Origin: Sulfurospirillum arsenophilum NBRC 109478
GTDB lineage: Bacteria > Campylobacterota > Campylobacteria > Campylobacterales > Sulfurospirillaceae
Direction: 5' to 3'
DNA length: 64,000 bases
Assembly: GCF_000813345.1 (NCBI RefSeq)
Contig: NZ_BBQF01000001.1
Span: forward strand, 434,001-498,000
Shown here: one piece after another, positions 37,464 to 46,680 of the stretch
How the letters are laid out: each line of letters opens with the position of its first letter
Numbering within the stretch: the first letter of the stretch is position 1
Translations under genes and position numbers: made by a program
Notes under the pieces: generated by a model
What the model was told of the DNA's origin: nothing
The model's database searches: none
What the model saw: only the letters and a program-made list of their open reading frames with translations

Positions 37464-38210
37464 TTATTCACTTATGAGTTTATTTCTTCTTGTTTCGTAA
37501 AAATTACGCAAGAAAGGATAGAGTTCGATGGCATCTTTTTTAAAGTTATCGTACTCTTTTACATGTAAAGAGGTTTTATTGACGGTATACAGTGCTGTAG
37601 TTGCAAGAGATTCTTCTGTACTATCCAGCAAATTTGCATCACGTGCTTTGACGTAATTGATTGGATTAAGCCACATATCACCAGCAAGTCCAGCAATATC
37701 ACGGACATTTGATGGACCAAATAGTGGAAGAACAACGTGAAAACCATTACCAACGCCATAATACCCAAGTGTTTGTCCTAAATCTTCATCATGTGCTTTA
37801 ATGCCCAATTCTTCGCCTGCTACATCCCTAAAGCCTAAAATTCCCATGGTTGAGTTGAGTACAAAACGTTCAGTTTCTTCCCAGCTATTGTAAAATTTTA
37901 GTTGCAAAAGGTTGTTTACAAAACGGATAGGAAAAAATAGATTATCAAAAAAGTTAGCAATACCATTGCGTGCCATTTGAGGCATGACATAAGCGTAACC
38001 TTGTGCTGTTGGCCTGAGAAGGTATTCGTAAAAATTATCGTTAAAGGTTGTCATAATTTCGTTATAACCGCTGAGTGGATCAAAAAGATTTCCATTGTCT
38101 TTTGCATTAAACTCCGCTTCAAAATCATCATTGGCATATGAGGTCGTTCCAATATATTCACTTGCGCAAAGGAACGAAAAGCTCAATAAACAGGCTAAGA
38201 GTAAACGCAA
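37464..38210 (-). CDS. mlaA: MlaA (VacJ)-family outer-membrane lipid asymmetry protein
   Basis: 248 aa from a TTG at 38210, preceded by AGAGGTG at 5 nt; a TTG at 38243 is less likely. A signal peptide MRLLLACLLSFSFLCASEY is present, with no convincing lipobox, so it may not be lipidated unlike E. coli MlaA. Core motifs: FDPLSGYNEIMTTFND, ANFFDNLFFPIRFVNNLLQ, GVGNGFHVVLPLFGPSNVRD. It removes misplaced phospholipid from the outer leaflet. A TTTACATGTAAA copy encodes L-H-V-K. Confidence 0.88.
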   Translation of the reverse strand: MRLLLACLLSFSFLCASEYIGTTSYANDDFEAEFNAKDNGNLFDPLSGYNEIMTTFNDNFYEYLLRPTAQGYAYVMPQMARNGIANFFDNLFFPIRFVNNLLQLKFYNSWEETERFVLNSTMGILGFRDVAGEELGIKAHDEDLGQTLGYYGVGNGFHVVLPLFGPSNVRDIAGLAGDMWLNPINYVKARDANLLDSTEESLATTALYTVNKTSLHVKEYDNFKKDAIELYPFLRNFYETRRNKLISE

Positions 38211-38334
38211 AATATCACCTCTGTCTTTTTTAAATTTGCGCAATTATAGGCTTTTTTTGATTTAAAGTAAATAAAGGTATGTAAATAGAACTTATATTTA
38301 GATTAAAACAAGCAAAATTTAATCTTATTTTGAC

Positions 38335-38340
38335 TATAAT
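38335..38340 (+). promoter_or_regulatory. -10 TATAAT of the rpsB-tsf operon
   Basis: TTTTGACTATAAT starts a leader of about 90 nt before rpsB. The region just upstream is AT-rich, as expected for a strong ribosomal-protein promoter. Confidence 0.6.
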
Positions 38341-38347
38341 CACCGTC

Positions 38348-38430
38348 CAAATCTCACACACACCAATCCTTATACGGTTGCAGGTAACCCTGTTGATGGG
38401 TGTGGAGGCTAAACCAAAAAAAACACAAGG
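38348..38430 (+). promoter_or_regulatory. possible structured rpsB leader (S2 autoregulatory candidate)
   Basis: CACACC (38359-38364) can pair with GGTGTG (38399-38404), enclosing a small GCAGG-TAAC-CCTG hairpin (38380-38391). The element ends just before a spacer and the AAGGAG site of rpsB. rpsB leaders bound by S2 are known in other proteobacteria; this structure is read by eye and not tied to a known family. Confidence 0.4.
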
Positions 38431-38438
38431 AGCGCTTC

Positions 38439-39230
38439 ATGGTAACCATGAAAGATCTATTAGAATGCGGTGTACACTTCGGACACCAAACAAGACGTTG
38501 GAATCCAAAGATGAAAAAGTTCATCTTCGGTGAGAGAAAAAACATCTATATCGTAGATTTACAAAAAACACTACGTTATTTTAGATATACGTACAATGTT
38601 GTTAAAGATGCAGCAGCAGAAGGCAAAACAATGCTTTTCGTTGGTACAAAAAAACAAGCAAGTCAAGCGATTAAAGAGTACGCAGAAAAATGCGGTATGC
38701 CATATGTTAACCACAGATGGTTAGGCGGAATGCTTACAAACTACCAAACAATCAGACAATCAATTCGTAAACTTGACATCATCGAGAAAATGGAAGAAGA
38801 TGGACAAATTGACCTTCTTACTAAAAAAGAAGCGTTAATGCTTAGAAGAAAAAAAGAGAAACTTCTTGATTACCTTGGTGGTATCAGAAACATGAAAAAC
38901 TTACCAGATATGATCTTCGTTATTGATACTGTAAAAGAGAAAATTGCGGTTCAAGAAGCAAGAAGACTTGGAATTACTGTTGTAGCTCCACTTGATACAA
39001 ACTGTGATCCAGATGTTGTTGATCTTCCAATTCCAGGAAATGATGATGCGATTCGTTCAATTCAACTTTTCTGTAAAGAAATGTGTGAAGCGATGACTGA
39101 AGGTTATGAAATCCGCTCAAAAGACGCTCCAGCAGCTGAAGAAGCTTCTGACATTAGTGAAGATGAAAAAAAAGAATTAATTAGTGAAGTAGTGAGTGAA
39201 GAAGAATTTGCTGTAGAGGAAGGCGAATAA
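38439..39230 (+). CDS. rpsB: 30S ribosomal protein S2
   Basis: 263 aa. The ATG at 38439 ([21 protein letters not shown]) has AAGGAG; the frame starts at 38400 but lacks support. Typical S2: [64 protein letters not shown] in separated parts. A 30-residue acidic C-terminal tail is present. tsf follows with a 1-bp overlap. Confidence 0.96.
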   Translation: MVTMKDLLECGVHFGHQTRRWNPKMKKFIFGERKNIYIVDLQKTLRYFRYTYNVVKDAAAEGKTMLFVGTKKQASQAIKEYAEKCGMPYVNHRWLGGMLTNYQTIRQSIRKLDIIEKMEEDGQIDLLTKKEALMLRRKKEKLLDYLGGIRNMKNLPDMIFVIDTVKEKIAVQEARRLGITVVAPLDTNCDPDVVDLPIPGNDDAIRSIQLFCKEMCEAMTEGYEIRSKDAPAAEEASDISEDEKKELISEVVSEEEFAVEEGE

Positions 39231-40297
39231 TGGCTGAGATTACCGCTGCTTTAGTAAAAGAATTACGTGAGTCCACTGGGGCTGGTATGATGGATTGCAA
39301 AAAAGCACTTGTCGATACCGATGGTGATTTTGAAGCGGCAAAAGACCTTTTAAGAGAAAAAGGTCTTGGTAAAGCGGCTAAAAAAGCTGACAGACTTGCA
39401 AGTGAAGGTTTGGTCAATGTATACGTTGACGCAAGCTTGAAAACAGCGACTGTCAGTGAAATCAATGCTGAAACCGACTTCGTTGCAAAAAATGAAGGTT
39501 TTATTAATTTAACAAAAGATACAACTTCACATATTCAAACAAGCAATGTTGCAAGTGTTGAAGATTTGATGAAAACAACGATTAATGGTACTATTTTTGA
39601 AGAATATTTTGCTACAAAAGTTGCAACTATTGGTGAAAATCTTGTAGTTAGACGTTTTGCATCACTAAAAGCGGGAGCGAATGGTGTTGTAAACGGTTAT
39701 GTTCACTCAAATGGCCGTGTTGGTGTTCTTATCGCAGCAAGCTGTGATAGTGAAAAAACTGCAGCAGCAGCAGGTGAATTTATCAGAAATCTTTGTATGC
39801 ATGCAGCAGCGATGAAACCAAGTTTTCTAAGCTACACTGAGCTTGATGCTGAGTTTGTTGAAAAAGAGACGATTGGTATTAAAGCAGACATTGAAAAAGA
39901 GAATGAGGAGTTGAAAAGACTTCAAAAACCTCTTAAGCGTATGCCATTGTTTGTTTCTCGCGTACAATTAACAGATGCTGTTTTGGAAAACGCTAGAAAA
40001 GAGATGGAAGCAGAACTTAAAGCACAGGGTAAACCTGAGCAAATCTGGGATAAAATTATTCCTGGACAAATTGATCGCTTTATCGCTGACAATACACAGC
40101 TTGACCAACAGTACACACTTTTAAGTCAATTCTATGTTATGGATGATAAAAAAACCGTTGCACAAGTTGTTGAAGAAAAAGCAAAAGAGCTTGGTGGTAA
40201 AATTGAGCTTGTAGGCTATGTTCGTTTTGAACTTGGTGAAGGCTTAGAGAAAAAAGCATGTGACTTCGCTTCTGAAGTTGCTGAGCAACTTAAATAA
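39230..40297 (+). CDS. tsf: elongation factor Ts
   Basis: 355 aa, the longer epsilonproteobacterial type. Nucleotide exchange factor of EF-Tu. N-terminal UBA-like domain (VKELRESTGAGMMDCKKALVDTDGDF), the EF-Tu contact motif NAETDFVAKNEGF (about 75-87), and a duplicated core with a long coiled-coil insertion (about 215-260). Confidence 0.96.
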   Translation: MAEITAALVKELRESTGAGMMDCKKALVDTDGDFEAAKDLLREKGLGKAAKKADRLASEGLVNVYVDASLKTATVSEINAETDFVAKNEGFINLTKDTTSHIQTSNVASVEDLMKTTINGTIFEEYFATKVATIGENLVVRRFASLKAGANGVVNGYVHSNGRVGVLIAASCDSEKTAAAAGEFIRNLCMHAAAMKPSFLSYTELDAEFVEKETIGIKADIEKENEELKRLQKPLKRMPLFVSRVQLTDAVLENARKEMEAELKAQGKPEQIWDKIIPGQIDRFIADNTQLDQQYTLLSQFYVMDDKKTVAQVVEEKAKELGGKIELVGYVRFELGEGLEKKACDFASEVAEQLK

Positions 40298-40355
40298 ATA
40301 TTAAATTATTTGAGGTGAAGAGGAGACTCTTCACCCCTTCTTTTGAAGGACATTG

Positions 40356-41000
40356 ATGTCTTTACTACACGCACACAATATCTCCCATGCCTTTGACTAT
40401 CTTCTGTTTGAAAATGTCAATTTTGAATTAGCACCCAAAGAATCAATGGCGATTTTAGGCGTTAGTGGAAGTGGAAAATCAACACTTTTACATATCTGTT
40501 CAACACTGCTCCAACCCAATCATGGGGAAGTAATTTTGTGTGATCATAACATTTACAACGATAATGATGACGCAAGATTAAAACTAAGACGTTATGATGT
40601 CGGTATCATTTTTCAATCACACTACTTGTTTAAAGGCTTTTTTGCCAATGAAAATGTTGAACTTGCTTCTTTTATCAGTGATAAGCAAATTGATAATGGT
40701 ATTTTAGAGCGTTTAGGTATTGCAGATTTTATGAACTACCGTGTGGGAGATCTCTCCGGTGGGCAGCAACAGCGCGTCTCCATTGCACGCGTTTTAGCTA
40801 AAAAACCTAAAATTATTTTTGCAGATGAGCCAACAGGTAACCTTGATGATAAAACAGCTCAAGAAGTGATGAATGTTTTATTTGAATACATCGAAAAAGA
40901 GAATGCAGCGCTTCTTTTAGTGACGCACAATCATCAGTTAGCCAAACAGTGTACTTATGTACGACATCTCCATGTGGATGGACTTAAAGAGGAAGCATAA
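40356..41000 (+). CDS. ABC transporter ATP-binding protein (LolD/MacB-like)
   Basis: 214 aa from the ATG at 40356 (GAAGGA 5 nt upstream). Walker [14 protein letters not shown] (about 36-48), signature [19 protein letters not shown], Walker [15 protein letters not shown]-loop VTHNHQLA. The DEPTGNLD form is typical of the LolD/MacB/FtsE group. No permease is adjacent; fliR follows. The same order tsf-ABC-fliR is recalled in C. jejuni. Confidence 0.85.
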   Translation: MSLLHAHNISHAFDYLLFENVNFELAPKESMAILGVSGSGKSTLLHICSTLLQPNHGEVILCDHNIYNDNDDARLKLRRYDVGIIFQSHYLFKGFFANENVELASFISDKQIDNGILERLGIADFMNYRVGDLSGGQQQRVSIARVLAKKPKIIFADEPTGNLDDKTAQEVMNVLFEYIEKENAALLLVTHNHQLAKQCTYVRHLHVDGLKEEA

Positions 41001-41001
41001 C

Positions 41002-41775
41002 GTGGAATCACTTGTAAAACTTTTTGGTGAACAACAGGTGATACTCTGTTTCTTGCTATTTGCAAGAATCAGTGGGCTTTTTGCTTTTTTTCCTTTTTTT
41101 TCGCACGCAAATATTCCATTAACCATTAAAACTTCGATGACTTTTTTTATGGTTATTTTTTTATTTCCTCTTTTGCCAGCTTTACATGTAACGCCAACTT
41201 TACTCAATCTTTCACTCGCAATCGTTGGGGAATTACTGATAGGTTTTGTTGCAGGACTTTTTTTAACCATTACCCTTTCTATTTTGCAAATGGCTGGAAT
41301 GCAAATTTCCTTTATCATGGGTTTTACCATGGCAAGTGTCATTGATCCCCAAACGAGCTCTTCTATTCCTATATTGTCACAATTGCTTTCAATGATAGGT
41401 CTGATGGTTGTTTTAGCATTTAATGGACATCATCAAATGCTTCTGTTTATCGCAGATTCACTGAGCCTTTTGCCACTGGGGAGTTTTTATCCTCAGACTA
41501 ACATGTTGACTTATTTGCTTAAAGCGATGACTGGAATGTTTGTCTATGGCTTTATCCTTTCCTTTCCCGTAGTTGCCTTTTCTCTACTTTTAGATGTTGT
41601 TTTTGGAATGTTGATGAAAACAATGCCACAATTTAATCTTTTGGTGATTGGTTTTCCTATTAAAATTACGGTTTCTTTTGTGGTGCTTATTGCGACACTT
41701 AGCTCTATTATGCTGTTATTTAAGAAAGAGTTTATCGAAGCGATGAATCATTTGACTATTCTTTTTGTGCGTTAA
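41002..41775 (+). CDS. fliR: flagellar export apparatus protein FliR
   Basis: 257 aa from the GTG at 41002, one base after the ABC gene stop; a longer frame from 40957 overlaps that gene. Polytopic: LLFARISGLFAFFPFFSHANIPL at the N-terminus, GELLIGFVAGLFLTITLSILQMAG and MPQFNLLVIGFPIKI are FliR hallmarks, read separately. Part of the FliPQR export gate. A TTACATGTAA copy at 41182 encodes L-H-V. Confidence 0.92.
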   Translation: MESLVKLFGEQQVILCFLLFARISGLFAFFPFFSHANIPLTIKTSMTFFMVIFLFPLLPALHVTPTLLNLSLAIVGELLIGFVAGLFLTITLSILQMAGMQISFIMGFTMASVIDPQTSSSIPILSQLLSMIGLMVVLAFNGHHQMLLFIADSLSLLPLGSFYPQTNMLTYLLKAMTGMFVYGFILSFPVVAFSLLLDVVFGMLMKTMPQFNLLVIGFPIKITVSFVVLIATLSSIMLLFKKEFIEAMNHLTILFVR

Positions 41776-41798
41776 AGCAATCATAAATTTTTTTATAC

Positions 41799-41824
41799 TA
41801 CAATGAGAGCTAATAATTCTCATT
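41799..41824 (+). promoter_or_regulatory. candidate promoter with overlapping inverted repeat, acidic-protein gene
   Basis: TACAAT (41799-41804) overlaps AATGAGA (41802-41808), which is the inverse of TCTCATT (41818-41824). The right part TAATAATTCTCATT resembles a half Fur box, so iron control is conceivable; the 9-bp spacing does not fit the classic Fur 7-1-7 pattern. Confidence 0.35.
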
Positions 41825-41835
41825 CAGGAGTGAGC

Positions 41836-43272
41836 ATGCGCCTGTTACTACTCAATAATAATCCCGCTGTTTCTAGATTGATCAAACTTAGTGCCGAAAA
41901 AGCAGGGTATGAGTTAGATGAGTTTGAAGACTATGGCTTAGTGCCGCTTTCTACTTATGATGTCATTTTAGTTGACAATGAACTTTATGATGAGACAGCA
42001 TTAGCAGAACTGTGTGAAAACATACGATGCGACTATATCATTTATATTTGCCAAAGAGGTGCTAAAAAACCTGACACCGTCAATGTCGCTCTTGAAAAAC
42101 CGTTTTTACCAACAGATTTTTTAGTGCTTCTTGATAAAGTTAAAAACGTGATTGAAAGTCATAAATCAGAAGACGTAGAGGAAGATTCCACTTCACTGCC
42201 ATCTTCTCCATCAACAGAAATGGAAGATGCTTTCGATATTGATCAGATTGATACACTGGAAAGCGAAGATGACATGCTCCCAATCAATCTCTTAGAAGAG
42301 AATGAAGATGACTTCAAAGAAGATGAAGATGCCAGTGAGAACCTTTCTCTTGAGGATCTTGAATTAGATGACCTAAGTTTGGAGAAAGGCGATGCTTCTT
42401 CTGCAGAAGAAGAGAGCTTGAAAAGTGAAACTTCAGTAGAAGATCCATTCTCATTTGATGATTCCGAGCCGTTAGAGGAAGAAGTAGGAAAAGAGGCAGG
42501 AACACCTTTTGAAGATTTTGATTTTGAAGAAGAGAGTCACGTTGAATCTTCAGCACATGAATCTGAGTCAGAAGATACGTTGGAAGAGTCTGTAAATCCA
42601 TCTATTTTAGATAAAGATGATATTAACGAAGTCAAGCAACTTTTAGATGAAAGTGAAGATGAGGACGATGAGAAGGAAATTTCCGAGTTGTCATTGGATG
42701 CGTTAGATTTAGATAAAGACGATGAAGCAGGTACGTTCTTTTTTGAAGAAGATGCGTTAAAAGAAGAAGTACCATTAGAAGATGACCCCTTGGGCATAGA
42801 GCTTAATGATAGCTCTGATTTAACCTTTGAAGATATTTCTCTTGAGCCAGAAAATCTAGAGGAAGAAGAAGCTATTGCTGAAACTCCAGAAGCACAAGAA
42901 GAGATTATAGATGATTTTGCAGAAGAGATTGATGAAAAGATTGAGGAAGAAAAAGAGCAAGCCTTAGAAGAAGAGGAACTTCTTCCAAAAGTTGGTGTTA
43001 GTTTTGATAGTTCAGAAATAGATGATATAGACTCGCTTGATGACCTCAATGAAAATATGCTTAAACAAGCGTTTGGTGAAGAAATTGTAGAAGAAGAGAT
43101 TTCTACGCCAACAGTTCCTGCACAAAAAAATCAAGAAATTGAAGTCATTCGTGATGAGATTGAGAGTAGTATTGCCAGAAGTATCTCAACTTTAGCACAA
43201 AGCGATATTTTACGTGAAGCATTAAAAGGAATGCGTCTTAATATTTCTATTACTTTTGATGAAAAAGAGTAA
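41836..43272 (+). CDS. highly acidic protein with N-terminal pseudo-receiver domain
   Basis: 478 aa from the ATG at 41836 (CAGGAGTGAGC before it). Residues 1 to about 118 resemble a CheY-like receiver: the acidic pair is replaced by N-N-N, but the central Asp (VILVDNELYD) and the Lys of LEKPFLP remain. About 120-430 is dominated by Glu/Asp with Ser and Leu in imperfect repeats (LEDLELDDLSLEKGD, DDPLGIELNDS). A conserved-looking helical end follows (EIEVIRDEIESSIARSISTLAQS...LREALKGM). It corresponds by position to the C. jejuni Cj1178c acidic protein (from memory). Function unknown. Confidence 0.8.
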   Translation: MRLLLLNNNPAVSRLIKLSAEKAGYELDEFEDYGLVPLSTYDVILVDNELYDETALAELCENIRCDYIIYICQRGAKKPDTVNVALEKPFLPTDFLVLLDKVKNVIESHKSEDVEEDSTSLPSSPSTEMEDAFDIDQIDTLESEDDMLPINLLEENEDDFKEDEDASENLSLEDLELDDLSLEKGDASSAEEESLKSETSVEDPFSFDDSEPLEEEVGKEAGTPFEDFDFEEESHVESSAHESESEDTLEESVNPSILDKDDINEVKQLLDESEDEDDEKEISELSLDALDLDKDDEAGTFFFEEDALKEEVPLEDDPLGIELNDSSDLTFEDISLEPENLEEEEAIAETPEAQEEIIDDFAEEIDEKIEEEKEQALEEEELLPKVGVSFDSSEIDDIDSLDDLNENMLKQAFGEEIVEEEISTPTVPAQKNQEIEVIRDEIESSIARSISTLAQSDILREALKGMRLNISITFDEKE

Positions 43273-43889
43273 TGGTGAAAGGCAATCTTTTAGTGATTTC
43301 AGGCCCGAGTGGTTCGGGTAAAAGCTCTTTGATGAAAGAAGTACTTCACGAAATTACGGATTCTTATTTCTCAATTTCCAGTACAACACGTCCTATTCGC
43401 GAAGGTGAAATTGATGGTGTCAATTACCATTTTATTTCCAAAGAAGAGTTTGAAAACGATATAGACGCAGGATTTTTCTTGGAATGGGCAAAAGTGCATG
43501 ACAACTATTATGGCACATCGCTCAAGCCTATTTTAAAAGAGTTGCATGAGGGAAAATTGGTCATTTGTGATATTGATGTGCAAGGACATAAAATTGCACG
43601 GGAAAAGTTTGGAAATTTAATTACCTCTGTTTTTCTCACTACTCCTGACCAAAAAAGTCTTCAAAAACGATTGGTTTATCGTGGGACGGATAGTAATGAA
43701 GTGATCGAAAAACGTTTAGCTAATGCAGTTTCAGAGATGACACGTATTAGAGAGTATGATTATGTTTTGATAAACGATGATTTTAAAACTGCGTTACATG
43801 ATTTATTGGCAATTGCTTATGCTTCGCGTAAAAAAATGGAACTAATGGATTTGGGTGAATTTATCAGCGCATGGGCAAATATCGAATAA
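43272..43889 (+). CDS. gmk: guanylate kinase
   Basis: 205 aa. Phosphorylates GMP. P-loop SGPSGSGKSSLMKEV (about 9-23), GMP-binding STTRPIREGEIDGVNYHF (about 38-55), ICDIDVQGHKIA (Walker B), and the lid YRGTDSNEVIEKRL. It overlaps the acidic-protein stop as TAATG. Confidence 0.96.
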   Translation: MVKGNLLVISGPSGSGKSSLMKEVLHEITDSYFSISSTTRPIREGEIDGVNYHFISKEEFENDIDAGFFLEWAKVHDNYYGTSLKPILKELHEGKLVICDIDVQGHKIAREKFGNLITSVFLTTPDQKSLQKRLVYRGTDSNEVIEKRLANAVSEMTRIREYDYVLINDDFKTALHDLLAIAYASRKKMELMDLGEFISAWANIE

Positions 43890-43924
43890 AAAATCTGCTT
43901 CATTTTTTGTTTATAAAAAAATGA

Positions 43925-43930
43925 TACAAT
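43925..43930 (+). promoter_or_regulatory. candidate -10 (TACAAT) for tatA
   Basis: ATGATACAATAAC lies 43 nt before the tatA ATG (43974); an AAAGGAGAGAG ribosome site precedes the start. Confidence 0.5.
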
Positions 43931-43973
43931 AACATATTATTAAGTATACAGTCATCAAGACAAAGGAGAGAGT

Positions 43974-44216
43974 ATGGGTTCATTTAGTATAGGTCATTGG
44001 TTAGTCATTTTAGCCGTTGTTGTTTTATTGTTTGGTGCTAAAAAAATACCAGAACTTGCAAAAGGTATTGGTCAAGGTATGAAAGATTTTAAAAAAGCTA
44101 TCAAAGAAGATGAAGAAGTTAAAACTACTGTAGATAAAGTAGAAGCAAAACCTGAATCTGGTGCTGCACCTACGGCTACAACATCAACACCCGCAGATGA
44201 AAAAAAATCTGTATAA
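43974..44216 (+). CDS. tatA: Sec-independent translocase subunit TatA
   Basis: 80 aa. One N-terminal helix (about 7-21, [14 protein letters not shown]) followed by the amphipathic helix [20 protein letters not shown] with the FG-x-KK-x-P-E motif, and a soluble tail rich in Ala/Thr/Pro. Forms the pore for folded-protein export; tatB/tatC are elsewhere. Confidence 0.93.
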   Translation: MGSFSIGHWLVILAVVVLLFGAKKIPELAKGIGQGMKDFKKAIKEDEEVKTTVDKVEAKPESGAAPTATTSTPADEKKSV

Positions 44217-44225
44217 GGTTATGTA

Positions 44226-45812
44226 TTGAAAAAATCGGTTATTCATGCTATTAAAGAAAAATTACAAAGAGAGTTTGTTTTAGAAAAACCTACCAACCTC
44301 TCTTTTGGTCATTATGCAACCCCTATCGCCTTTTCTCTTGCAAAGGAGTTAAAAAAATCTCCTATTGCCATTGCTGAAGAGATTGTCACACAGTTTGATA
44401 CTGGCGATATTTTTCAAGAAGTCACACCTATCAAAGGGTATATTAACTTTAAGCTCAGCGAGAGTTTTTTGGATCAGTATGCTACGTGGGCGATTCAAAA
44501 TGAGGCTCTTTTTGGAAAAGATGAGCAAACGGAGTCTATATTACTCGAATACGTGAGTGCCAATCCAACAGGTCCTTTACACATTGGTCATGCCAGAGGT
44601 GCCGTTATAGGTGATGCTTTAGCTCGTCTTGGAAAGCATTTGGGCTATAAAATTACTACAGAATACTATGTGAATGATGCAGGTAATCAAGTTGACCTTT
44701 TAGGCCTTTCTTTGTACCTTGCAGGACGTGAACATGTGCTTGGCTTAACGGTAGAGTGGCCAGAAGAGTTTTATCGAGGCGAATACATTGTTGATTTAGC
44801 TCACGTTGCAAAAGAAGAGCTTGGTAATGCTATTTTCGAAGATGAAGCTAACATCAAAACGCTCTCTGTGTGGGGCAAAGATAAGATGTTAGAGCTTATC
44901 AAGTCTAACCTTGCTGACGTTGGCATTGAATTTGAACAATTTGTCAGTGAAAAATCACTTTATGACAAATGGGACGAGAGCTTTGTAAAACTTCAAAAGC
45001 ACGATAAAACGTATACAGATGGTGGAAAAATTTGGATTCGCTCTACAGAACTTGGCGATGAAAAAGATCGTGTGGTTGTACGAGAAGATGGTAGACCTAC
45101 CTATCTTGCAGGCGATATCATCTATCACGATAATAAGTTTCAACGAGGTTATGATAAATATATCAATATTTGGGGTGCTGATCACCACGGATACATTTCT
45201 CGTGTGAAAGCAGCCATTAATTTCTTAGGGTATGATGAGCAAAAACTTGAAGTTATTTTAGCGCAAATGGTTTCACTTTTAAAAGGTGGTGAGCCTTATA
45301 AAATGAGCAAACGCGCAGGCAATTTTATTTTGATGAGTGATGTTGTGAGTGAAGTAGGAAGCGATGCCTTACGTTTTGTTTTTCTCAGTAAAAAATCAGA
45401 CACACATCTTGAATTTGATATCGATGTCTTTAAACAAGAAGATAGTAACAACCCTATTTTTTACATTAACTATGCGCATGCACGGATCAATCAAATTTTT
45501 GCAAAAGCGGAAAAAAGTATTAGTGATGTACAAAACGTGAAGCTGGAAAATCTTAGCGAAGAGGCTCAAAATCTTCTCTTTAGTGCGCTATTGTTGCCAG
45601 AAGTTTTGGAAGATGCTTTTCACTCAAGACAAGTACAAAAAGTGACAGAGTACCTTAAAAATCTTGCTGCGAGTTTGCATAAATTTTACAATGAAAATCG
45701 CGTTGTTGGAAGCAGTGATGAAGAAAAACTTCTTAAGCTGTTTGCAGTTGTGGGACTTTCACTCCGTGTAGGACTTAAACTCATAGGTATTAACGCAAAA
45801 GATAAAATGTAG
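44226..45812 (+). CDS. argS: arginyl-tRNA synthetase
   Basis: 528 aa, TTG start 9 bp after tatA. Class I synthetase: HIGH motif PTGPLHIGHARGA (about 115-127) and KMSK-type motif YKMSKRAGN (about 358-366). The N-terminal Add1 domain begins KSVIHAIKEKL; a C-terminal anticodon-binding domain has ALLLPEVLEDAFHSRQ. Slightly short compared with the usual 550-580 aa, as in other epsilonproteobacteria. Confidence 0.95.
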   Translation: MKKSVIHAIKEKLQREFVLEKPTNLSFGHYATPIAFSLAKELKKSPIAIAEEIVTQFDTGDIFQEVTPIKGYINFKLSESFLDQYATWAIQNEALFGKDEQTESILLEYVSANPTGPLHIGHARGAVIGDALARLGKHLGYKITTEYYVNDAGNQVDLLGLSLYLAGREHVLGLTVEWPEEFYRGEYIVDLAHVAKEELGNAIFEDEANIKTLSVWGKDKMLELIKSNLADVGIEFEQFVSEKSLYDKWDESFVKLQKHDKTYTDGGKIWIRSTELGDEKDRVVVREDGRPTYLAGDIIYHDNKFQRGYDKYINIWGADHHGYISRVKAAINFLGYDEQKLEVILAQMVSLLKGGEPYKMSKRAGNFILMSDVVSEVGSDALRFVFLSKKSDTHLEFDIDVFKQEDSNNPIFYINYAHARINQIFAKAEKSISDVQNVKLENLSEEAQNLLFSALLLPEVLEDAFHSRQVQKVTEYLKNLAASLHKFYNENRVVGSSDEEKLLKLFAVVGLSLRVGLKLIGINAKDKM

Positions 45813-45815
45813 AGT

Positions 45816-46658
45816 GTGATTGTGAAAAAATTGCATTTTAGCGTTTCCTTGCTCACACTTTTATTTAAAAATCCCAAATTATTTTTGGTAGCTCTTCTTC
45901 TAGGAGGGCTATCTTACTCTTATGAATGCTTCATCGCGCGTGATACTATGTCCTTTGCAGGTATTCCTACCGCTAGAGAGAGTTCGATGCAGACCTCTAC
46001 AAGAATTTTCCGAAATCACGCTTACATGGTAGGTTATTCTGATCTAAAAGGCAATCCCTTGTGGGTTGTTTATAAGTTAACAACTTCAGATGAAAATGCG
46101 CATCACCTCAAACGTCCTGATAGTTTTAGTAGTGATTGGCGCAATTTTGGGTTAATCACATCAAGCGATTATACCAATAGTGGGTATGATAGAGGTCACA
46201 TGGCACCTAATCATGCGATTGCGCTTTTATATGGCAAGGAAGCTCAGCAAGAGACTTTTTTGATGACGAACATTACTCCCCAAAAACCTTCTTTAAATCA
46301 AAAACTATGGCAACACTTAGAAGCGATAGAACTAGAGACCTTCGCACCAAAATTTAAAGAGCTTTGGGTTTACACAGGGCCATTGTTTGATGCCAAAACA
46401 GTACGACTAAAAAATTCTTATTGGGTAGAAATTCCAGATGCTTTTTATAAAATATATATCGGGATCAAAGGTAATGGAGAGATCAAAACACTTTCTTTGA
46501 TCATTCCGCAAAATGCTAAATCCAATGAGCGCCTTGAAAAGTATGTGGTAAGTATAGATGACGTGGAATATCGTAGTGGATTTGATTTTATACACCAACT
46601 AGATGATGATATTGAAGATAGACTTGAATCAACAATAGAGCTACAAAACTGGTTTTAA
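45816..46658 (+). CDS. secreted/periplasmic DNA/RNA non-specific endonuclease
   Basis: 280 aa (GTG at 45816; a GTG at 45822 giving MKKLHFSVSLLTLLF is the better signal-peptide start). Signal or anchor helix about 5-40. The beta-beta-alpha-metal nuclease motif GYDRGHMAPNHA (about 128-139) contains the catalytic DRGH, followed by TNITPQKPSLNQ and the metal-binding Asn. The family includes Serratia nuclease and NucA. It follows argS by 3 bp. Campylobacter has a comparable exported nuclease, some of which limit transformation. Confidence 0.85.
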   Translation: MIVKKLHFSVSLLTLLFKNPKLFLVALLLGGLSYSYECFIARDTMSFAGIPTARESSMQTSTRIFRNHAYMVGYSDLKGNPLWVVYKLTTSDENAHHLKRPDSFSSDWRNFGLITSSDYTNSGYDRGHMAPNHAIALLYGKEAQQETFLMTNITPQKPSLNQKLWQHLEAIELETFAPKFKELWVYTGPLFDAKTVRLKNSYWVEIPDAFYKIYIGIKGNGEIKTLSLIIPQNAKSNERLEKYVVSIDDVEYRSGFDFIHQLDDDIEDRLESTIELQNWF

Positions 46659-46664
46659 AATGCT

Positions 46665-46674
46665 TTACATGTAA
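46665..46674. repeat. dispersed palindrome copy between convergent nuclease and regulator genes
   Basis: TTACATGTAA fills most of the 22-bp gap between the nuclease stop (46658) and the regulator stop (46681), at a site where a shared terminator would be expected. Confidence 0.85.
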
Positions 46675-46680
46675 GAAATG

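Noticed and set aside
42537-43049. Serine-rich 170-codon open frame on the minus strand
   Set aside because: It is the mirror of the Glu/Asp-rich coding region of the acidic protein gene (GAA/GAT codons read as TTC/ATC and TCT/TCA), with no ribosome site or family.
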